Part shown: one piece after another, positions 13,822 through 15,376 of the stretch
How positions within the stretch are numbered: the first letter of the stretch is position 1
How the letters are laid out: the number at the start of each line of letters is the position of its first letter
Source of the DNA: Clostridium sp. CAG:921
Lineage (GTDB): Bacteria; Bacillota; Clostridia; TANB77; CAG-465
NCBI GenBank assembly: GCA_000433135.1
Contig: HF991980.1
Span: 1 to 15,376 of the forward strand
Direction of reading: 5' to 3'
DNA: 15,376 bases
The notes under the pieces: generated by a model
Told to the model about the DNA's origin: nothing
Database searches by the model: none
Seen by the model: the letters and a program-made list of their open reading frames with translations, nothing else
Made by a program: the position numbers and the translations under genes

Positions 13822-14355
13822 ATGTCTAGTAAAAGACTAACAATTTTTTTAGTTACTTTACTGCTAATGATTATTCTTACTTTTGTTTTTTATAACAACT
13901 ATCACATTACTTCTAATACTTTAGAGCTTTCTGGAATAAGCAGTAGTAAGTACGCTTTAAGAATCTATGATGTAAGTGATAATTTACTATCTTGCACAAC
14001 ATACTATCAAAATCCAAGTACTGACCAATCAAATTTTGTCAAATATGTTGTAGAGTACACTTTTGAAAATGGTATAAACACCAAAACTACATACGAAAAT
14101 TATTATACATCAAAGTATTATGCAAAAAAAGCATATGAAGAAAGTCAAAAAGATAATGTATCAAATATGAAAATATCAAGAAAAGGAAATACTGTTTATA
14201 AAATAGATGATAGAAAAACTGATGTTACAATTGATTCAATAATTAAAGACGATCTAAATAATATTACAACAGACAATGCTATTTTTGTAAAAAAAGACGG
14301 AATTGTAACACGTATGTCTGGAAATAGAAATATTTCAAATGAAAGAGGTGAGTAA
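13822..14355 (+). CDS. Cassette 2, first gene: membrane-anchored exported protein of unknown function
   Basis: 177 residues from ATG 13822, with GGAGGTG 6 bases upstream; in-frame ATGs at 13789 and 13807 precede or overlap that site and are rejected. Starts MSSKRLTIFLV like its paralogue (MSSKKLTFFLV); membrane helix about 7-27; the outer domain keeps LELSGISS, DNLL, KYVVEY.FE.GINTK, NYYTS.YYA.KAY.ES and NMxISxKxNxVYKI. About 55% identical to the 11787 product over 128 residues; the C-terminal quarter is shorter and differs. No known family or catalytic motif. The conserved outer surface and paired gene order suggest it works together with the following gene. Confidence 0.85.
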   Translation: MSSKRLTIFLVTLLLMIILTFVFYNNYHITSNTLELSGISSSKYALRIYDVSDNLLSCTTYYQNPSTDQSNFVKYVVEYTFENGINTKTTYENYYTSKYYAKKAYEESQKDNVSNMKISRKGNTVYKIDDRKTDVTIDSIIKDDLNNITTDNAIFVKKDGIVTRMSGNRNISNERGE

Positions 14356-14356
14356 C

Positions 14357-14848
14357 TTGAAAAATTTTAAATTTATAAATATTGCATTGATTGTTATTAT
14401 TGTTATACTTTTGCTATTTGGACTATATATATGTGTTTTTCAAGTTTCATCATCTAATGATAATATTGCAGACTCTAACTTAAAAACTGCTTCTGAAACT
14501 GTAAAATACGATATTTCTGAAACAAATAATGCTATAATTCATACTAGGTATCTTGGAAATAATAACTTATTTTATAACATTATTAACACATATATAATAA
14601 AAACTGTTACTACATATAATTTTGATGAAAACGATAATATTACAAGTGCAAATATTAAATATTATTATAAAAACGAAAATGATGCAAAAAAAGATTATAA
14701 AAATAAAGAAAGTGATCTATTAAAAACTAGTTTTAATAGCAATTTAGAAATTTCTAAAAATGTTATTACTCAAAATATTACAGATTTATTTAAAGATATG
14801 TCAAAAAGCGAAGTTAAAAACAATATACTTTCTGGATATCAAGAATAA
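14357..14848 (+). CDS. Cassette 2, second gene: membrane-anchored exported protein of unknown function
   Basis: 163 residues from TTG 14357, one base after the stop of the preceding gene, with GAGGTGA upstream, exactly as in cassette 1. Membrane helix about 8-29 ending VFQV, then an outer domain with HTRYLGNNNLFYNI, NTYIIKTVTTY, TSANIKYYY and ISKNVITQ, closely matching the 12340 product (about half of residues identical). The best-kept parts lie in the middle of the outer domain, so that is probably the functional surface. Function unknown. A 14-bp hairpin follows 11 bases after the stop codon. Confidence 0.83.
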   Translation: MKNFKFINIALIVIIVILLLFGLYICVFQVSSSNDNIADSNLKTASETVKYDISETNNAIIHTRYLGNNNLFYNIINTYIIKTVTTYNFDENDNITSANIKYYYKNENDAKKDYKNKESDLLKTSFNSNLEISKNVITQNITDLFKDMSKSEVKNNILSGYQE

Positions 14849-14859
14849 ACATAAGATTG

Positions 14860-14898
14860 GACTCGGCTATGATTTTTTAGTTATATTATAGTCGAGTC
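14860..14898 (+). terminator. Hairpin after cassette 2, probable transcript end
   Basis: GACTCGGCTATGAT, 11-base loop, ATTATAGTCGAGTC. As RNA read on the plus strand, all 14 pairs form, two of them G-U; on the other strand these become A-C mismatches, so it is tuned to the plus strand. No T-run follows, so termination may be weak or may work by RNA processing. It replaces the T-tailed terminator found after cassette 1. Confidence 0.55.
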
Positions 14899-14930
14899 AT
14901 TCATATCAATATATTCTTGTAACATACTAC

Positions 14931-14945
14931 GCATAACTTTTATGC
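14931..14945 (-). terminator. Short stem-loop behind the spoIIIAH-like gene
   Basis: GCATAA, 3-base loop, TTATGC, 6 bases beyond the stop codon of the spoIIIAH-like gene. The stem is short and has no T-run on the minus strand, so it is only a possible weak terminator. Confidence 0.3.
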
Positions 14946-14951
14946 TTAAAA

Positions 14952-15376
14952 TTAATTTTTTGTAGTAATACTTATTTTGTTTGCATTTGCACCAAGTTGA
15001 TCCACTAAAATTTGTTGAATTATTGCAATTTGATCTTTTTTTAGTTCTTCTTTAGAGCTTATCACTACATTAATATTATCATTGCTTGTTGGAATAATAA
15101 CTATATCATCAATTCCTTTTGATTTTATAACGTTTTCAACCATTGTTATAAGATTTTTTTCCTCAATTAAAGAATTTAACTTTTTTTGATATTCATTTAC
15201 CTGATCTTTTGATGTATTTTCATTTGCTATTATCTTGTTATAATTCTCACTCATTTCAGAAAACATATTGTCTCTATCGTATCTAAATACAGATATAGAA
15301 TCATTACTTGTTTTATCACTTTCATTATTTATCTCTTTTTTATCTGTCACATTTGAATTTACACTCTTTGCATTAC
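14952..15376 (-). CDS. spoIIIAH: Stage III sporulation protein AH (SpoIIIAH-like), 5' end outside window
   Basis: The frame stays open to the right window edge with no stop, giving 140 visible residues; a GTG at 15350 in that frame is not taken as the start because the family has an N-terminal membrane helix that would lie further upstream. The visible part has a Ser/Asn/Lys-rich spacer, VFRYDRDNMFSEMSENYNKI, a helical stretch NEYQKKLNSLIEEKNLITMVENVIKSKG, and the ring-building-type fold end DIVIIPTSNDNINVVISS...QIAIIQQIL, typical of SpoIIIAH. SpoIIIAH sits in the mother-cell membrane and binds SpoIIQ to form the channel to the forespore. It implies an endospore former, hence a Spo0A-bearing host. 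It converges with cassette 2. Confidence 0.85.
   Translation of the reverse strand, partial: NAKSVNSNVTDKKEINNESDKTSNDSISVFRYDRDNMFSEMSENYNKIIANENTSKDQVNEYQKKLNSLIEEKNLITMVENVIKSKGIDDIVIIPTSNDNINVVISSKEELKKDQIAIIQQILVDQLGANANKISITTKN

Overview
The window looks like the chromosome of a low-GC, endospore-forming, Gram-positive bacterium of the Clostridia type. The reasons are strong AT bias, purine-rich GGAGG ribosome binding sites, a spoIIIAH-like gene at the right edge, Spo0A-box-like sites, and a type IV pilus (T4P) locus with no outer-membrane secretin gene. Genus cannot be told from the sequence alone.

Left three quarters (1-11138, all on the minus strand): a T4P assembly locus, transcribed right to left. 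In order of transcription it holds a PilM-PilN fusion, a PilO-like protein with a Ser/Thr-rich insertion, two small single-pass membrane proteins (one with a DPF motif reminiscent of PilP), and two tandem pilins that are near-identical in some blocks and unrelated in others. A strong hairpin follows the pilins. Then come a fusion of the front part of a prepilin peptidase to a minor prepilin, two more minor prepilin-like proteins, a likely promoter, pilB (extension ATPase), pilT (retraction-type ATPase with an Asn/Gly/Tyr-rich tail) and pilC (platform protein, cut by the left window edge). No catalytically complete prepilin peptidase is visible, so processing of these prepilins must rely on one encoded elsewhere.

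Middle (11139-11786): a 648-base AT-rich stretch without a convincing gene. It separates the pilus locus from the right-hand block and carries a regulatory array at its right end.

Right quarter (11691-15376): two paralogous cassettes, each with two genes for small, membrane-anchored, extracytoplasmic proteins of unknown function. Each is preceded by the same array: three GACA (TGTC on the other strand) boxes exactly 10 bp apart, the central one a perfect Spo0A box (TTCGACA/TGTCGAA), followed by a conserved TTGTAA-17-TATACT promoter. Between the cassettes, on the opposite strand, lies a gene for a secreted four-cysteine protein with its own divergent promoter next to the second array. The window ends in a partial spoIIIAH-like gene, convergent with the second cassette.

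Most notable are the peptidase-domain/prepilin fusion, the PilM-PilN fusion with eroded nucleotide-binding motifs, the mosaic pilin pair, and the duplicated, probably Spo0A-controlled cassettes of unknown exported proteins.
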